Below are positions 49,469-58,923 of a stretch of DNA of 64,000 nucleotides, in pieces. The stretch comes from Desulfosporosinus sp. HMP52 (GTDB lineage: Bacteria > Bacillota > Desulfitobacteriia > Desulfitobacteriales > Desulfitobacteriaceae), in NCBI RefSeq assembly GCF_000765145.1, contig NZ_JMGA01000002.1, positions 62,001 to 126,000 on the forward strand. Direction: 5' to 3'. The position numbers and the translations under genes are program-made. Numbering within the stretch: the stretch's first letter is position 1; each line of letters begins with the position of its first letter. Under the pieces are notes generated by a model, which saw only the letters and a list, made by a program, of their open reading frames with translations, had not been told where the DNA came from and searched no databases.

Positions 49469-50668
49469 TTAAGCCTCGGCTAATCTGAAGCAATTACGTC
49501 CGTTCTGTTTTGCTTGATAAAGGGCTTTGTCCGCGGCTTCGATTAGGGGTGTGGGAGAATTAGCGAGGTTAGCATGTCCGACAGCTATTCCCAAACTAAT
49601 CGTTACTTTAGGTATAATAGAGGAAAGACGATGGGGTATTTCTAGGCTTTCTACACTAACACGTAAGGTCTCAGCGACAGTTAAGGCACCCTCCACAGTG
49701 GTGTTTGGGAGAACAACCACAAATTCTTCTCCCCCATAACGTGCGATAAAATCTCCTTGGCGTTTAAGAGAGCCTTTTAAGGATGCTACGACTTCTTTAA
49801 GGCATTCATCCCCTTGCAAGTGGCCGTAAGTATCATTATACGCCTTAAAGAAGTCGATGTCACATAATATAAGTGCGATAGGTTCTCTGTTGTGTGTCGC
49901 TAGTAACCATAGCTGGTTAAGGAACTGATCAAAGTGACGGCGATTAGCTATTCCTGTTAATCCGTCAATGGAGGAAAGAACACTGAGTTCTTGGTTGGCA
50001 TTTTCTAACTTGAATCTTTCCATAAGTAGAGTGTTTGCTAAAGGTCGGAAAATATACAATCCAAGAAAAGCGAGGGTTATAAGAATTACTAAGCCACTGG
50101 TAATCTCTAATAACCTAAGTTGATGAACCTTGGCTTCACTTTCTTTCTGGTGCAAAGATACTATCTGATCCAGAGATTCCAGGATATTTCCACTTTCTCG
50201 AAGCAAATATATTAGATGAGAGTTATTAGGCGTAAGTAAGTGTTCAGGATCCTGGGCTAAGGCCAAGGCTTCAGATGAGTAGCGGTTAAGCCGAGAGTGC
50301 ATATTTACGGGTGGGCTGAAATACATCTCTTGCATTTGAGGTGATAAGCAATGTGATGGAATTATATGAGTACTACCCTCAACTAAGGTTTGGTGATTTG
50401 ACTGCAGTTGAGCTATTGTTTCCGACAATTGCTGTCTAATCTGCTTGCGATCACTAGTATTTGAACTGTAAATTAGTTGAACACTAAGAAGTGCTGCTTT
50501 TTGGGAGAGCCAGCGTTGGCTCCCGCTAATATTAACAAGCAGCGCACTATCAGATTGAGTTGAAATAACTTGGTGCATTGAAAAGAATGTAGCAATTGTA
50601 AGCAGGGCTATTAAACTCAAGGCTGAAATGTATGTACGTGTTAGTTTAGATAGGGAAAAAAGTTTCAT
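49469..50668 (-). CDS. Diguanylate cyclase with PilJ-type sensor region
   Basis: About 399 residues. TM1 (about 11-31), an extracytoplasmic helical region with the PilJ/NarX-type pattern ISGSQRWLSQKAALL, TM2 (about 190-212), and a C-terminal GGDEF domain with the active-site GGEEF (RYGGEEFVVV) and an upstream LSSIDGLTGIANRRHFD. No inhibitory RxxD is evident, so the protein is likely active. ATG at 50668 follows AGGAG at good distance; the longer frame from 50692 lacks a site. Makes c-di-GMP; opposes the HD-GYP protein at 47445. Confidence 0.93.
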   Translation of the reverse strand: MKLFSLSKLTRTYISALSLIALLTIATFFSMHQVISTQSDSALLVNISGSQRWLSQKAALLSVQLIYSSNTSDRKQIRQQLSETIAQLQSNHQTLVEGSTHIIPSHCLSPQMQEMYFSPPVNMHSRLNRYSSEALALAQDPEHLLTPNNSHLIYLLRESGNILESLDQIVSLHQKESEAKVHQLRLLEITSGLVILITLAFLGLYIFRPLANTLLMERFKLENANQELSVLSSIDGLTGIANRRHFDQFLNQLWLLATHNREPIALILCDIDFFKAYNDTYGHLQGDECLKEVVASLKGSLKRQGDFIARYGGEEFVVVLPNTTVEGALTVAETLRVSVESLEIPHRLSSIIPKVTISLGIAVGHANLANSPTPLIEAADKALYQAKQNGRNCFRLAEA

Positions 50669-50822
50669 GTAGTATGCTCCTAAGCTCTGCAATGTCGCAA
50701 ATGATATATGTAAATTATTCCTTCTACATTGTCATAAAATATTCCTGCCGAAGGGGATGATATGCTTATCCCAAATTGAAATCTTTAATTTAGGATAAGC
50801 ATGGATGTTGTTCATAAAAATA

Positions 50823-50852
50823 GGATAGGAATGCATCATTGCATTCCTATCC
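50823..50852. terminator. Perfect hairpin after the cytochrome gene
   Basis: GGATAGGAATGCA and TGCATTCCTATCC with a 4-base loop; TATTTTTA follows on the minus strand. Confidence 0.85.
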
Positions 50853-50876
50853 CTTTATTCTTTCGAATTTGAAGCT

Positions 50877-51947
50877 CTACTTGGCCAGTTCCGGCAGCCG
50901 GTTCTTAATCAATTCAATCATTGTTGGATTTTTGATCTCAATAGGTTTGGTAGCTGGGTCATCTTGGAGATCTTCATATTTCATAGCTCCAAAGCTATGA
51001 TCTCGAGTGAAGTGTCCACGTTCATCAGTTGGGTTCTTCCACATGAGTTTATCCAGATCAAAGGTTTTACCAGCATGACACTTGACACAGTTGTCAGTAG
51101 GTTTGTCTGTCGGAACAGTAGAGCCACTGGCGTTAGCTTTATGTGGAGTATGGCAAGTCAGACACTGATTCATTTGATTACTCTGATTATGCTTGCTAGC
51201 AAAGTAATTCCGTGTTCCATAGTGATTATTTGCAATAAAGGTTCCCTCAGCATTCTTGGATGGGTTGCTTTCATGACAACTATTGCATGAAACTCTAGCA
51301 ACTTCAGAGCTCATTGTTCCCTTCTTATCAGTAGCACTTACATGGTTTCCGCCAGGGCCATGACAAGACTCGCAGGATACACCTAAACTGGGAGATCCAA
51401 CTTCAATTCCAGGAGCATGGCATTTTCCGCATGTAAAACTTTCGGCAGTCCAGTCATTTTTACCATCTTTGTCGATATCAGCTTGTTTAGCGGGCTCAAC
51501 GGTCCATTTGTCGTTTGTTTTATGAACTGCCCCAACTCGATAAATTTTTTCTTTAAATCCAGCCGATTCTGGTATTTCGGCAATTATATAATCGTTGACC
51601 ATTACTCCGTATATTTTCGCCTTGGATAGATCCAGAGTTGTTGAGGTTGGTTTATCTTTGTTAGCTGCATCAAAAATAGTAACTTCGCCTAAAGGTTTTT
51701 CTAGAGGAAAATCTGCAAGAGGCTTAAAGGCTTCGTGATGTTTTGTATGAATTACACTGTCATAAGTCTCTGTGTGGCAGGCTTTACATGCATCATCCCC
51801 TGCATAGGACACTTGAGGGGTTCCGGTTAACTGTGGTCCCGTTGGTTGAGGTGTTGGAGTTTCATCGGTCTTGTTGCAACCCATAGCTAGTACTGTTAAA
51901 AAAGTAAGAGAAATAATTGAAGCGATAAAAGGTTTCTTCCAGTTCAT
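50877..51947 (-). CDS. Hexaheme c-type cytochrome lipoprotein
   Basis: 356 residues. Lipoprotein signal with lipobox LAMGC (Cys near residue 24). Six CxxCH heme sites: CKACH, CGKCH, CESCH, CNSCH, CLTCH and CVKCH, spread over about residues 55-300. A cytochrome c554/octaheme-like spacing is not obvious, so the family is simply multiheme c. Being lipid-anchored outside a Gram-positive membrane, it would pass electrons to extracellular or membrane acceptors. AAGGAGG before the ATG. Divergent from the sensor-regulator at 52266, a natural candidate controller. Confidence 0.92.
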   Translation of the reverse strand: MNWKKPFIASIISLTFLTVLAMGCNKTDETPTPQPTGPQLTGTPQVSYAGDDACKACHTETYDSVIHTKHHEAFKPLADFPLEKPLGEVTIFDAANKDKPTSTTLDLSKAKIYGVMVNDYIIAEIPESAGFKEKIYRVGAVHKTNDKWTVEPAKQADIDKDGKNDWTAESFTCGKCHAPGIEVGSPSLGVSCESCHGPGGNHVSATDKKGTMSSEVARVSCNSCHESNPSKNAEGTFIANNHYGTRNYFASKHNQSNQMNQCLTCHTPHKANASGSTVPTDKPTDNCVKCHAGKTFDLDKLMWKNPTDERGHFTRDHSFGAMKYEDLQDDPATKPIEIKNPTMIELIKNRLPELAK

Positions 51948-52265
51948 TAAGTCGTTCCTCCTTAATTTAGAATCAATTAAATTCCAATAATTTATTGTGT
52001 CGACCAGAATTGGTCAGGAAGACAGGTATTATATTTTTAAGATGTTGATTAAACAACATTGTGGTCTTAGTTTGCTTATAATTTAATCGGATAATGCTTA
52101 AAAACAAAAATAATTAGCATGAAATTTATGGAAATTTCCTGATATAAATCGAAGATTCATTTTTCTCAATCAATTTATCCGAAAATTAAAGGTTTTTTGA
52201 TTCCGTTCGCGAATAATCCTAATTACCAATTCTCTTATTGATTAAGACAGAAAGAAGGGAACTTT
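51948..52265. promoter_or_regulatory. Divergent promoter region with small palindromes
   Basis: Holds GACCAGAATTGGTC (52003-52016, near-palindrome) and GGAAATTTCC (52130-52139, perfect) preceded by a direct half-repeat GAAATTT at 52121. One of these may be the site of the 52266 regulator. No gene; AT-rich otherwise. Confidence 0.4.
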
Positions 52266-53375
52266 GTGCGTTCGCTAAAAAATCAAATCCTTATTATGTT
52301 GTTGTCATCGCTTTTTTTACTGGCAGCTTGTTTTCTCGTAGTTCTTGGAATATATATGAAGGATCGAGCAGTGGCGGCAGCGATAATTAAGGTAAAGGCG
52401 GATTTGGCTACCTGTGAGGAGATTATTGATAAGACATATCCCGGGGTGTGGTCAGAGAATGATGGAAATCTCTATAAAGGGACGGAGAAAATTAGTTTAA
52501 ACAATGACTTGGTGGATCATTTATCCAGTTTGACAGGGGATACAGTAACCATTTTCCTTCGAGACACTCGGGTTGCTACAACCATACGTGGTTCAAATAA
52601 CGAACGAGCAATTGGTACTAAGGTTTCTGAAAGTATTGTGCAGACGGTACTCAAAAATGGTCAAACTTACGTAGGAGAAGCCGATGTAGTAGGACAGTGG
52701 TATCAAACAGGTTATGTACCATTACGTGCAGAAAATGGCGACATCATTGGTATTTTTTATGTGGGAATATCTCATGCCTATGAACAGGAGATAATCACTC
52801 GGTCTTTGATTACAATGGCAGAAATAGGATTAGCCTTAACTCTACTGGTAGCGTTTGTTACCTGGTTTTTTCTCCAGAAAGTTATTATTTACCCTTTGCA
52901 CAATATCATGTTAGGGACTCGGGACGTAGCAACCGGACACCTTACTGAGAAGGTTAAAGTGTCTGGAGCGAAGGAAATTGAAGAACTTGAAGATGCCTTT
53001 AACCAGATGGTAGAGCAGATCCAATCTCTTACTTCGGAAATGAATCGAATAAACAGCATTAACTCTAGCAATACCCCAACTGAGACGCTAAATCTAACTT
53101 CCGCTTATATGCCACCTCCTAACTTCGAGCTCCCAGGGAATACCGGAGATGCAGGATTACCTAAAGGATTACATCAAGCTACTCTGGGTCAGATAGTACA
53201 ATTTCTTCAGGCGAATAAACGTCCACTCTCCGCAGAGGAAGTTGCAGAAGGAGTTAAGCTTACCAGGGTAACAGTACGTCGCTATCTTGAATTTCTTGAA
53301 CATTGCGGAGTATTAAAATCTGAGCAGAAATATGGCACAGTAGGGAGACCCGTCAAATTATTCATACCACAGTGA
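52266..53375 (+). CDS. Membrane one-component regulator: Cache sensor, HAMP, CitB/DcuR-type HTH
   Basis: 369 residues. TM1 (about 8-28); an extracytoplasmic single-Cache domain of the DcuS/CitA type (about 33-178; GDTVTIFLRDTRVAT, IGTKVS, YVGEADVVGQWY, YVPLRAENGDIIGIFYVG); TM2 (about 184-208); a HAMP linker (about 212-262); and a C-terminal winged helix (about 298-369) whose LTRVTVRRYLEFLEHCGVL and YGTVGRPVKLF closely follow the output domain of CitB/DcuR response regulators. No HisKA, HATPase or receiver is present, so sensing and DNA binding sit in one membrane protein. GTG start after AGAAGGGA. Divergent from the hexaheme cytochrome gene and upstream of the hydrogenase operon; either could be its target. 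Confidence 0.85.
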   Translation: MRSLKNQILIMLLSSLFLLAACFLVVLGIYMKDRAVAAAIIKVKADLATCEEIIDKTYPGVWSENDGNLYKGTEKISLNNDLVDHLSSLTGDTVTIFLRDTRVATTIRGSNNERAIGTKVSESIVQTVLKNGQTYVGEADVVGQWYQTGYVPLRAENGDIIGIFYVGISHAYEQEIITRSLITMAEIGLALTLLVAFVTWFFLQKVIIYPLHNIMLGTRDVATGHLTEKVKVSGAKEIEELEDAFNQMVEQIQSLTSEMNRINSINSSNTPTETLNLTSAYMPPPNFELPGNTGDAGLPKGLHQATLGQIVQFLQANKRPLSAEEVAEGVKLTRVTVRRYLEFLEHCGVLKSEQKYGTVGRPVKLFIPQ

Positions 53376-53390
53376 AATAAGACTATTGTC

Positions 53391-53428
53391 ATAGACTTCG
53401 CACTAGATTTTAGGCGGAGTCTATTTTG
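53391..53428. terminator. Rho-independent terminator
   Basis: ATAGACT-CGC pairs with GCG-AGTCTAT followed by TTTTG, after the sensor-regulator gene. Confidence 0.8.
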
Positions 53429-53636
53429 ATGCTTAAATAAGGCAAAGTATCATTAGAAATTGTATGCAATACAACAAAACTATTAGATTTCCATAAGGAT
53501 AAAAATGTAAAATATATCTGATTTGATAAAAAGCTTGTTATTTTCTTAATTAACTTAATTTTCTTTATTGATAAAACGCTTATTTAATGTTCATAAACAC
53601 GACAGTAAGCTAATAGCGAGGTAAACTGTTCACAGC

Positions 53637-53663
53637 AATCGAAATTGACAAACAATTTCGATT
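53637..53663. promoter_or_regulatory. Perfect 11-bp inverted repeat before the hydrogenase operon
   Basis: AATCGAAATTG and CAATTTCGATT with a 5-base spacer, 86 bases before the first hydrogenase start. Central ATTG-N5-CAAT has some Rex-like character (TTG-N-CAA) but does not match the usual Rex box well. Contains a TTGACA that may be a -35 element. The gap 53429-53748 has no gene. Confidence 0.6.
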
Positions 53664-53748
53664 TATCTGAGAGGATACTTTTTAAAAAATAGACGAAGAG
53701 AGGTGAGAAACGGGGTAATAAAAAATCTTTATATAAAGGAGGATTATC

Positions 53749-54237
53749 ATGTGTGAAGCCGGTACACCTAATCAATTTGCCCAAAAGCTGGATAATTATA
53801 TTGACAGTCTGACCCACAAAAAGGAAAATCTAATCGCAGTTCTTCATTATGCGCAAGAAATATATGGATATTTGCCCGATAATGTGCAATGGCATATTGC
53901 TCAGAAGTTGGATATACCCTCTGCTACAGTTTACGGTGTAGTAAGTTTTTATTCATTTTTTACGATGATACCTCGTGGGGAACATGTTGTTAATGTCTGC
54001 ACGGGTACAGCTTGCTTCGTACGGGGGGCAGAAAAATTAAAAGAAGAACTTGAAAATCAGCTTAAAATTAAGGCCGGAGAGACAACTCCTGATAATCTCT
54101 TTACCTTAGAGACATTGCGCTGTGTTGGAGCCTGCGGTCTCGCTCCAGTCATGATTGTCGATGGCAAAGTGCATGGACGCATGCAAAAGCCACAGGACAT
54201 AAATGAGGTTTTAGCGAAGTACCGTCCGGAAGGATAG
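53749..54237 (+). CDS. NADH-dependent hydrogenase small subunit (NuoE-like)
   Basis: 162 residues, thioredoxin-like [2Fe-2S] protein. Four cysteine ligands in CTGTACFVRG (about 84-89) and CVGACGLAP (about 125-129). N-terminal helical part YAQEIYGYLPDN is typical of NuoE/HndA. It is the first gene of the trimeric [FeFe]-hydrogenase operon and passes electrons between the flavoprotein and the partner subunit. AAAGGAGG site before the ATG. Confidence 0.95.
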   Translation: MCEAGTPNQFAQKLDNYIDSLTHKKENLIAVLHYAQEIYGYLPDNVQWHIAQKLDIPSATVYGVVSFYSFFTMIPRGEHVVNVCTGTACFVRGAEKLKEELENQLKIKAGETTPDNLFTLETLRCVGACGLAPVMIVDGKVHGRMQKPQDINEVLAKYRPEG

Positions 54238-54270
54238 ACCCATATCTCAATTACCCTGTTTTTTAGAAGT

Positions 54271-54289
54271 AACCGTCCCCAGTATACGC
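54271..54289. repeat. Diverged relative of the REP-like unit
   Basis: AACCGTCCCC-AGTATACGC resembles the core of the 25-bp unit at 4007-4056 (GACCGTCCCC-TTTACACGC). Lies in the short gap between two hydrogenase genes. Weak on its own. Confidence 0.35.
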
Positions 54290-54323
54290 TCTGAGAAGCG
54301 TCACCGAAGGAAGGGAAAGCCAT

Positions 54324-56210
54324 ATGAAACTCAAAAGTATTGATGCATTGAATGAATTACAAGCTCAAAACCTTAAACTCCTTGAAACAAGACGGATTAT
54401 GGATTCCGCTGGAAGCGAAAAAACTCAAGGGCCGGTAAGGCATGTTATGGTCTGTGGAGGACCAGGTTGCCATTCCTCGGGAAGTCCGGGAATTGCCCAA
54501 CGGTCAGAAGAAGAACTGAACAGATTGGAACTGTCTGAACAGATTAAAGTCTTCCAACCTGGCTGTTTTGGCTTTTGTGAAAAGGGCCCAATGATTCAAA
54601 TCTTCCCGGATAACGTAACTTATTGTGAGGTCTCCAGTGAAGATGTGACAACTATTGTCGAAGAACACTTCTTGCAAGGAAAGATAGTAGAACACTTGCT
54701 TTTTATGGATCCTGAGACTAAAGAGCGTTTTGCTCGCAGCATCCCCTTTTACAACGGACAACTTCGGATAGCTCTTCGCAATGTGGGATATATTGCGCCG
54801 GAAAATATCCTCGAATACATTGCCGCAGATGGTTACCAAGCCTTAGCCAAAGTTCTTTTTTCTATGAAGCCCTTTGAGGTTATAGATGTTCTTAAGCAAA
54901 GTGGACTACGGGGGCGTGGTGGTGCAGGATTCCCCACAGGTTCAAAGTGGGAGTTCACCCGTAAGAGCCCAGCGGACCAGCGATACATTATATGTAACGC
55001 TGACGAAGGAGATCCGGGTGCTTTCATGGACCGCTCAGTCTTGGAAGGTGACCCCCATAGCGTTTTAGAAGCTATGCTTATTGCGGGTGCAGCCATTGGA
55101 GCATCCGAGGGATATATCTACGTTCGGGCAGAGTACCCAGCAGCAATTCATCGCTTAAAAATAGCTATAGAGCAAGCCCGAGAATATGGTTTACTAGGAA
55201 AAGGAATTTTAGGCAGCGATTTCAACTTTGAGATCGAGCTTAAATACGGAGCAGGTGCCTTTGTCTGTGGTGAAGAAACGGCGCTGATTCATTCCATTGA
55301 AGGGGCCAGAGGGGAACCTTCAGTAAAACCGCCATTTCCGGCTCAAAAAGGTCTGTGGGGTAAACCCACTTGCGTTAACAATGTAGAAACCTTGGCCAAC
55401 ATTCCGCCGATTATCCTTAAGGGAGCAGAATGGTTTTCTAACATTGGTACTGAAAAGAGCAAAGGGACTAAGGTCTTCGCTCTAGCAGGTAAAGTAAATA
55501 ATGTTGGACTCGTAGAAGTACCCATGGGCACAACACTTCGGCAAATCATTTTTGATATTGGCGGGGGAATTAAGCAGCATAAAACATTTAAAGCGGCTCA
55601 AACCGGAGGCCCTTCAGGCGGATGCATCCCGACCAAATATCTGGATTCCCCTATTGATTATGAGTCTCTGGCAGCTATAGGCTCTATGATGGGTTCGGGT
55701 GGACTCATAGTCTTGGATGAAGATGATTGCATGGTCAATATCGCCAAGTATTTTCTAGAGTTTACGATGGACGAATCCTGTGGTCGCTGTACAGCTTGTC
55801 GGGTTGGTACCAAACGTTTGCATGAAATCCTGGAGAAGATCACTGAAGGAAAAGGGACGTTAGAGGATTTAGATAACATGGAAAGATTGTGTAATATCAT
55901 TAAGGACACAGCTCTGTGTGGTCTAGGGCAAAGTGCCCCCAATCCCATTCTCTCCACCTTAAAGTATTTCCGGGAAGAATATATTGCCCATGTTGTTGAC
56001 AAGACCTGTCCTGCAGGCGTTTGTAAGAGCCTGCTCAAATACGAAATTACAGATAAGTGCGTTGGGTGTTCCCTTTGCGTTAAGAAATGTCCTATGCATT
56101 GTATTACTGGAACAACTAAAAAGCGTCACGTTATTGATCAAGAACGTTGCCTAAAATGTGGGGCATGTATGGAACAATGTCGTGTCGTCGGAGCAATCAT
56201 CTGCCATTAA
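54324..56210 (+). CDS. NADH-dependent hydrogenase flavoprotein subunit (NuoF-like)
   Basis: 628 residues. N-terminal thioredoxin-like [2Fe-2S] domain (CGGPGCHSSG, CFGFCEKG), then the NuoF core with NADH/FMN loops (GRGGAGFPTGSKWEF, CNADEGDPGAFMDRS, GAGAFVCGEETALI), SLBB, the [4Fe-4S] site SCGRCTACRVG, and a C-terminal ferredoxin-like domain with two [4Fe-4S] motifs (CVGCSLCVKKCPMHC, CLKCGACMEQC). It accepts or donates electrons at NAD(H). With the other two subunits it can bifurcate electrons between NADH and ferredoxin to make H2 (known for the HydABC/Hnd family). Start after GGAAGGG. Confidence 0.96.
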   Translation: MKLKSIDALNELQAQNLKLLETRRIMDSAGSEKTQGPVRHVMVCGGPGCHSSGSPGIAQRSEEELNRLELSEQIKVFQPGCFGFCEKGPMIQIFPDNVTYCEVSSEDVTTIVEEHFLQGKIVEHLLFMDPETKERFARSIPFYNGQLRIALRNVGYIAPENILEYIAADGYQALAKVLFSMKPFEVIDVLKQSGLRGRGGAGFPTGSKWEFTRKSPADQRYIICNADEGDPGAFMDRSVLEGDPHSVLEAMLIAGAAIGASEGYIYVRAEYPAAIHRLKIAIEQAREYGLLGKGILGSDFNFEIELKYGAGAFVCGEETALIHSIEGARGEPSVKPPFPAQKGLWGKPTCVNNVETLANIPPIILKGAEWFSNIGTEKSKGTKVFALAGKVNNVGLVEVPMGTTLRQIIFDIGGGIKQHKTFKAAQTGGPSGGCIPTKYLDSPIDYESLAAIGSMMGSGGLIVLDEDDCMVNIAKYFLEFTMDESCGRCTACRVGTKRLHEILEKITEGKGTLEDLDNMERLCNIIKDTALCGLGQSAPNPILSTLKYFREEYIAHVVDKTCPAGVCKSLLKYEITDKCVGCSLCVKKCPMHCITGTTKKRHVIDQERCLKCGACMEQCRVVGAIICH

Positions 56211-56234
56211 GGTATCCCTAAAGGAGGACTCCAT

Positions 56235-57977
56235 ATGGATATACAGTTAACTATCAACGACATAGCGCTTAAAGTACCGGAAGGAACAACTATTTTAGAA
56301 GCCGCTAGAACCGTAAACATTGATATTCCAACTTTATGCTACTTAAAGCTTAACGAAATGCACTATAATAACAATATTGCTTCCTGCCGTGTCTGTGTCG
56401 TTGAAATAGAGGGACGACGCAATTTGGCTTCCTCATGTTCAACCCCAGTTTCCAGCGGCATGGTAGTCAGAACAGACTCATTGCGTGCTATCCAAGCCCG
56501 AAGAGCAATGGTTGAACTGCTTCTTTCCGATCACCCAAAATCTTGTTTGACTTGTGCTAAAAACCAAGATTGTGATCTTCAATCCCTCGCCTCAGAATTA
56601 GGAGTCCGCCATATCTCTTATGAAGGTGACGAATCTGAGTTTGAGATTGATATGTCAAGTTCCTCCATTGTTAGAGATCCTAACAAATGCATCCGCTGCC
56701 GCCGTTGCGAAACAATGTGCAACGAAGTGCAGACGGTAGGTGTTTATTCTGCAGTAGGTCGTGGCTTTGAAACAGTCGTTAAAACAGCTTTTGATTTACC
56801 CCTTAGCAAAACTGCTTGTACCTTCTGCGGACAATGTATTGCAGTATGTCCGACGGGTGCTTTAACAGAATTAGACCAGGTTGACAAGGTTTGGAAGGCA
56901 CTTAACGATCCTAATCAATTTGTCGTTGTACAAACAGCACCGGCTGTACGGGTTGCTTTGGGTGAAGGGTTTGGATTAGAACCGGGGACAATTGTAACCG
57001 GCAAAATGGTCGCTGCCCTTCGAAGGCTTGGCTTTGACCGAGTCTTTGATACGGATTTTGCGGCCGACCTAACAATTATGGAGGAAGCAACGGAGCTTGT
57101 TCACCGCATACAACATGGCGGACGCCTGCCGCTTCTCACCAGTTGTTGCCCTGCCTGGGTCAAATTCTTCGAACATCAATTTCCGGATTTACTGGATATT
57201 CCTTCAACTTGTAAATCTCCGCATGAAATGTTAGGAGTCTTGATTAAAAGCTATTATGCGAGAACTTTAGGCATAGACCCTAAAACAATTACAGTTGTCT
57301 CAGTTATGCCTTGTGTTGCTAAGAAATATGAAGCTGCACGTCCGGAACTTTCCCAAGGGGCAGAAACTGCCGACGTGGATATTGTTATCACGACCCGAGA
57401 ACTTGCACGTATGATCCGAGAAGCAAGCATTCATTTTGACCATCTAAAAGACGAAGAGTTCGATCATCCTTTAGGGGAATCGACAGGTGCTTCTGTAATT
57501 TTCGGAACGACTGGCGGGGTTCTCGAAGCTGCTTTAAGAACAGCCTACGAGGTACTCACCGGAGAAACCCTGGAGAAAGTAGAATTTGAGGTTCTTCGAG
57601 GAATGAATGGGCTTAAAGAGGCCGTTGTACCAATTGCTGGTCGGGATTATCGGGCTGCAGTCGTTCATGGGTTAGGAAATGCTCGAACAATTCTCGAGAA
57701 AATCCAAGCTGGCGAAAGTGATTATGATGTAATAGAAATCATGGCCTGTCCGGGAGGATGTATTGGCGGCGGCGGACAACCCTATCACCATGGAAATTTA
57801 GAAATTCTATCCGCACGAGCAGAAGGATTATATCGAGAGGATCGCTCCAAGCCTTTAAGGAAGTCCCACGAAAATCCAGCTATTATTGGTCTCTATAAAG
57901 ATTATTTAGGTGAACCCTATGGGGAAAGAGCGCATAAATTACTTCATACCAGTTATGTAGCACGGAAGAAAATCTAG
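56235..57977 (+). CDS. hydA: [FeFe]-hydrogenase catalytic subunit
   Basis: 580 residues. N-terminal [2Fe-2S] ferredoxin domain (CRVCVVEIEG), a His-ligated [4Fe-4S] segment (DHPKSCLTC), two [4Fe-4S] motifs (CIRCRRCETMC, CTFCGQCIAVC), then the H-cluster domain with L1 TSCCPAW, L2 MPCVAKKYEA and L3 ACPGGCIGGGGQP. All H-cluster cysteines are present. Closing gene of the operon; terminator at 58002. Maturases HydE, HydF, HydG are not in this window. GGAGG site before the ATG. Confidence 0.97.
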   Translation: MDIQLTINDIALKVPEGTTILEAARTVNIDIPTLCYLKLNEMHYNNNIASCRVCVVEIEGRRNLASSCSTPVSSGMVVRTDSLRAIQARRAMVELLLSDHPKSCLTCAKNQDCDLQSLASELGVRHISYEGDESEFEIDMSSSSIVRDPNKCIRCRRCETMCNEVQTVGVYSAVGRGFETVVKTAFDLPLSKTACTFCGQCIAVCPTGALTELDQVDKVWKALNDPNQFVVVQTAPAVRVALGEGFGLEPGTIVTGKMVAALRRLGFDRVFDTDFAADLTIMEEATELVHRIQHGGRLPLLTSCCPAWVKFFEHQFPDLLDIPSTCKSPHEMLGVLIKSYYARTLGIDPKTITVVSVMPCVAKKYEAARPELSQGAETADVDIVITTRELARMIREASIHFDHLKDEEFDHPLGESTGASVIFGTTGGVLEAALRTAYEVLTGETLEKVEFEVLRGMNGLKEAVVPIAGRDYRAAVVHGLGNARTILEKIQAGESDYDVIEIMACPGGCIGGGGQPYHHGNLEILSARAEGLYREDRSKPLRKSHENPAIIGLYKDYLGEPYGERAHKLLHTSYVARKKI

Positions 57978-58001
57978 TTACTTGTAAGAGTGTAAAAAGT
58001 T

Positions 58002-58045
58002 CAAGAGGAGTAAGCGTCCATTAGGATGCTTACTCCTCTTGTTAT
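58002..58045. terminator. Bidirectional terminator after hydA
   Basis: CAAGAGGAGTAAGC pairs with GCTTACTCCTCTTG; serves hydA and the convergent permease gene. Confidence 0.9.
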
Positions 58046-58058
58046 GTTTTGGGAAATG

Positions 58059-58907
58059 CTATTTTGTTGGATAAATCTCTTTCTTTTCTTGCCACGGCAA
58101 AAATTTTGCCTCCAATCGGCGAAAACCAAAGTCTAATGATAGGCCGACAAGCCCAATAACCAGAACCCCACTAAGCATTAAATCTGTTTGAGCCATTTCA
58201 CGGCCCTCCTGAATCAGGTAACCAATACCCTGGGAAGAACCTAGTAGTTCTGCCGCTACTAAGGATCGCCAACAATAACTAAGGCCCAGCCTCATACCGA
58301 CAAAGACAGAAGGAGCAGCTGACGGGAGATATACTTGGGTAATTAAACCCCAGCGAGAAAGACCATAAATGCAGGCTACTTCTTTGAGTTCTATATCTGT
58401 ACTGGCGATTCCATGTAAGGTATTAAGAAAGATTGGGAAAAAGGCTGAGTACATAATAATGGCAATCTTTGAAGCTTCATCAATGCCCAACCAGAGGATA
58501 AACATAGGAATCCAAGCAATGGCTGGAATTTGTTGAAAAAAGCTCAGGCTGGGTGATAAAAAACTACGTACCCCTGGGAATAGGCCGAGCAAGAAACCAA
58601 GTGGAAGAGCCAGACAGAGAGCAAGGCTAAAGCCGATACCAACACGGTATAGACTGGTGCCTATATGCTTTATCAGCAGTCCATTACTAGCGATGGTTAA
58701 TAGACGATCCCAAATCTGAGAGGGCGGGGGAAGGAGATAGACATTCAGCCAGCCCAAAGCACTGAGTATTTCCCAGATTACCAAAATAATCCCAGGAAGA
58801 GCTAAGCCTTGAAAAAGTTTTATCCCAAACCCCATCCTCATTGAGCTAGTTAACGCCCCCGTCAAAGTTTTTGACTTTTCTCGTGGAGTATTTGCGGGAG
58901 CTTTCAT
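58059..58907 (-). CDS. SsuC/TauC-type ABC importer permease
   Basis: About 282 residues, about six helices. The EAA-type cytoplasmic loop (ELKEVACIYGLSRWGLITQV, in two parts about 165-185) is typical of nitrate/sulfonate/taurine importers. ATG at 58907 follows GGAGGTTTTTTT; the longer frame from 58952 overlaps the binding-protein gene. Works with the binding protein upstream. No ATPase gene follows; the unit ends at a terminator shared with hydA, so the NBD must come from elsewhere in the genome. Confidence 0.92.
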   Translation of the reverse strand: MKAPANTPREKSKTLTGALTSSMRMGFGIKLFQGLALPGIILVIWEILSALGWLNVYLLPPPSQIWDRLLTIASNGLLIKHIGTSLYRVGIGFSLALCLALPLGFLLGLFPGVRSFLSPSLSFFQQIPAIAWIPMFILWLGIDEASKIAIIMYSAFFPIFLNTLHGIASTDIELKEVACIYGLSRWGLITQVYLPSAAPSVFVGMRLGLSYCWRSLVAAELLGSSQGIGYLIQEGREMAQTDLMLSGVLVIGLVGLSLDFGFRRLEAKFLPWQEKKEIYPTK

Positions 58908-58923
58908 AAAAAAACCTCCATAA

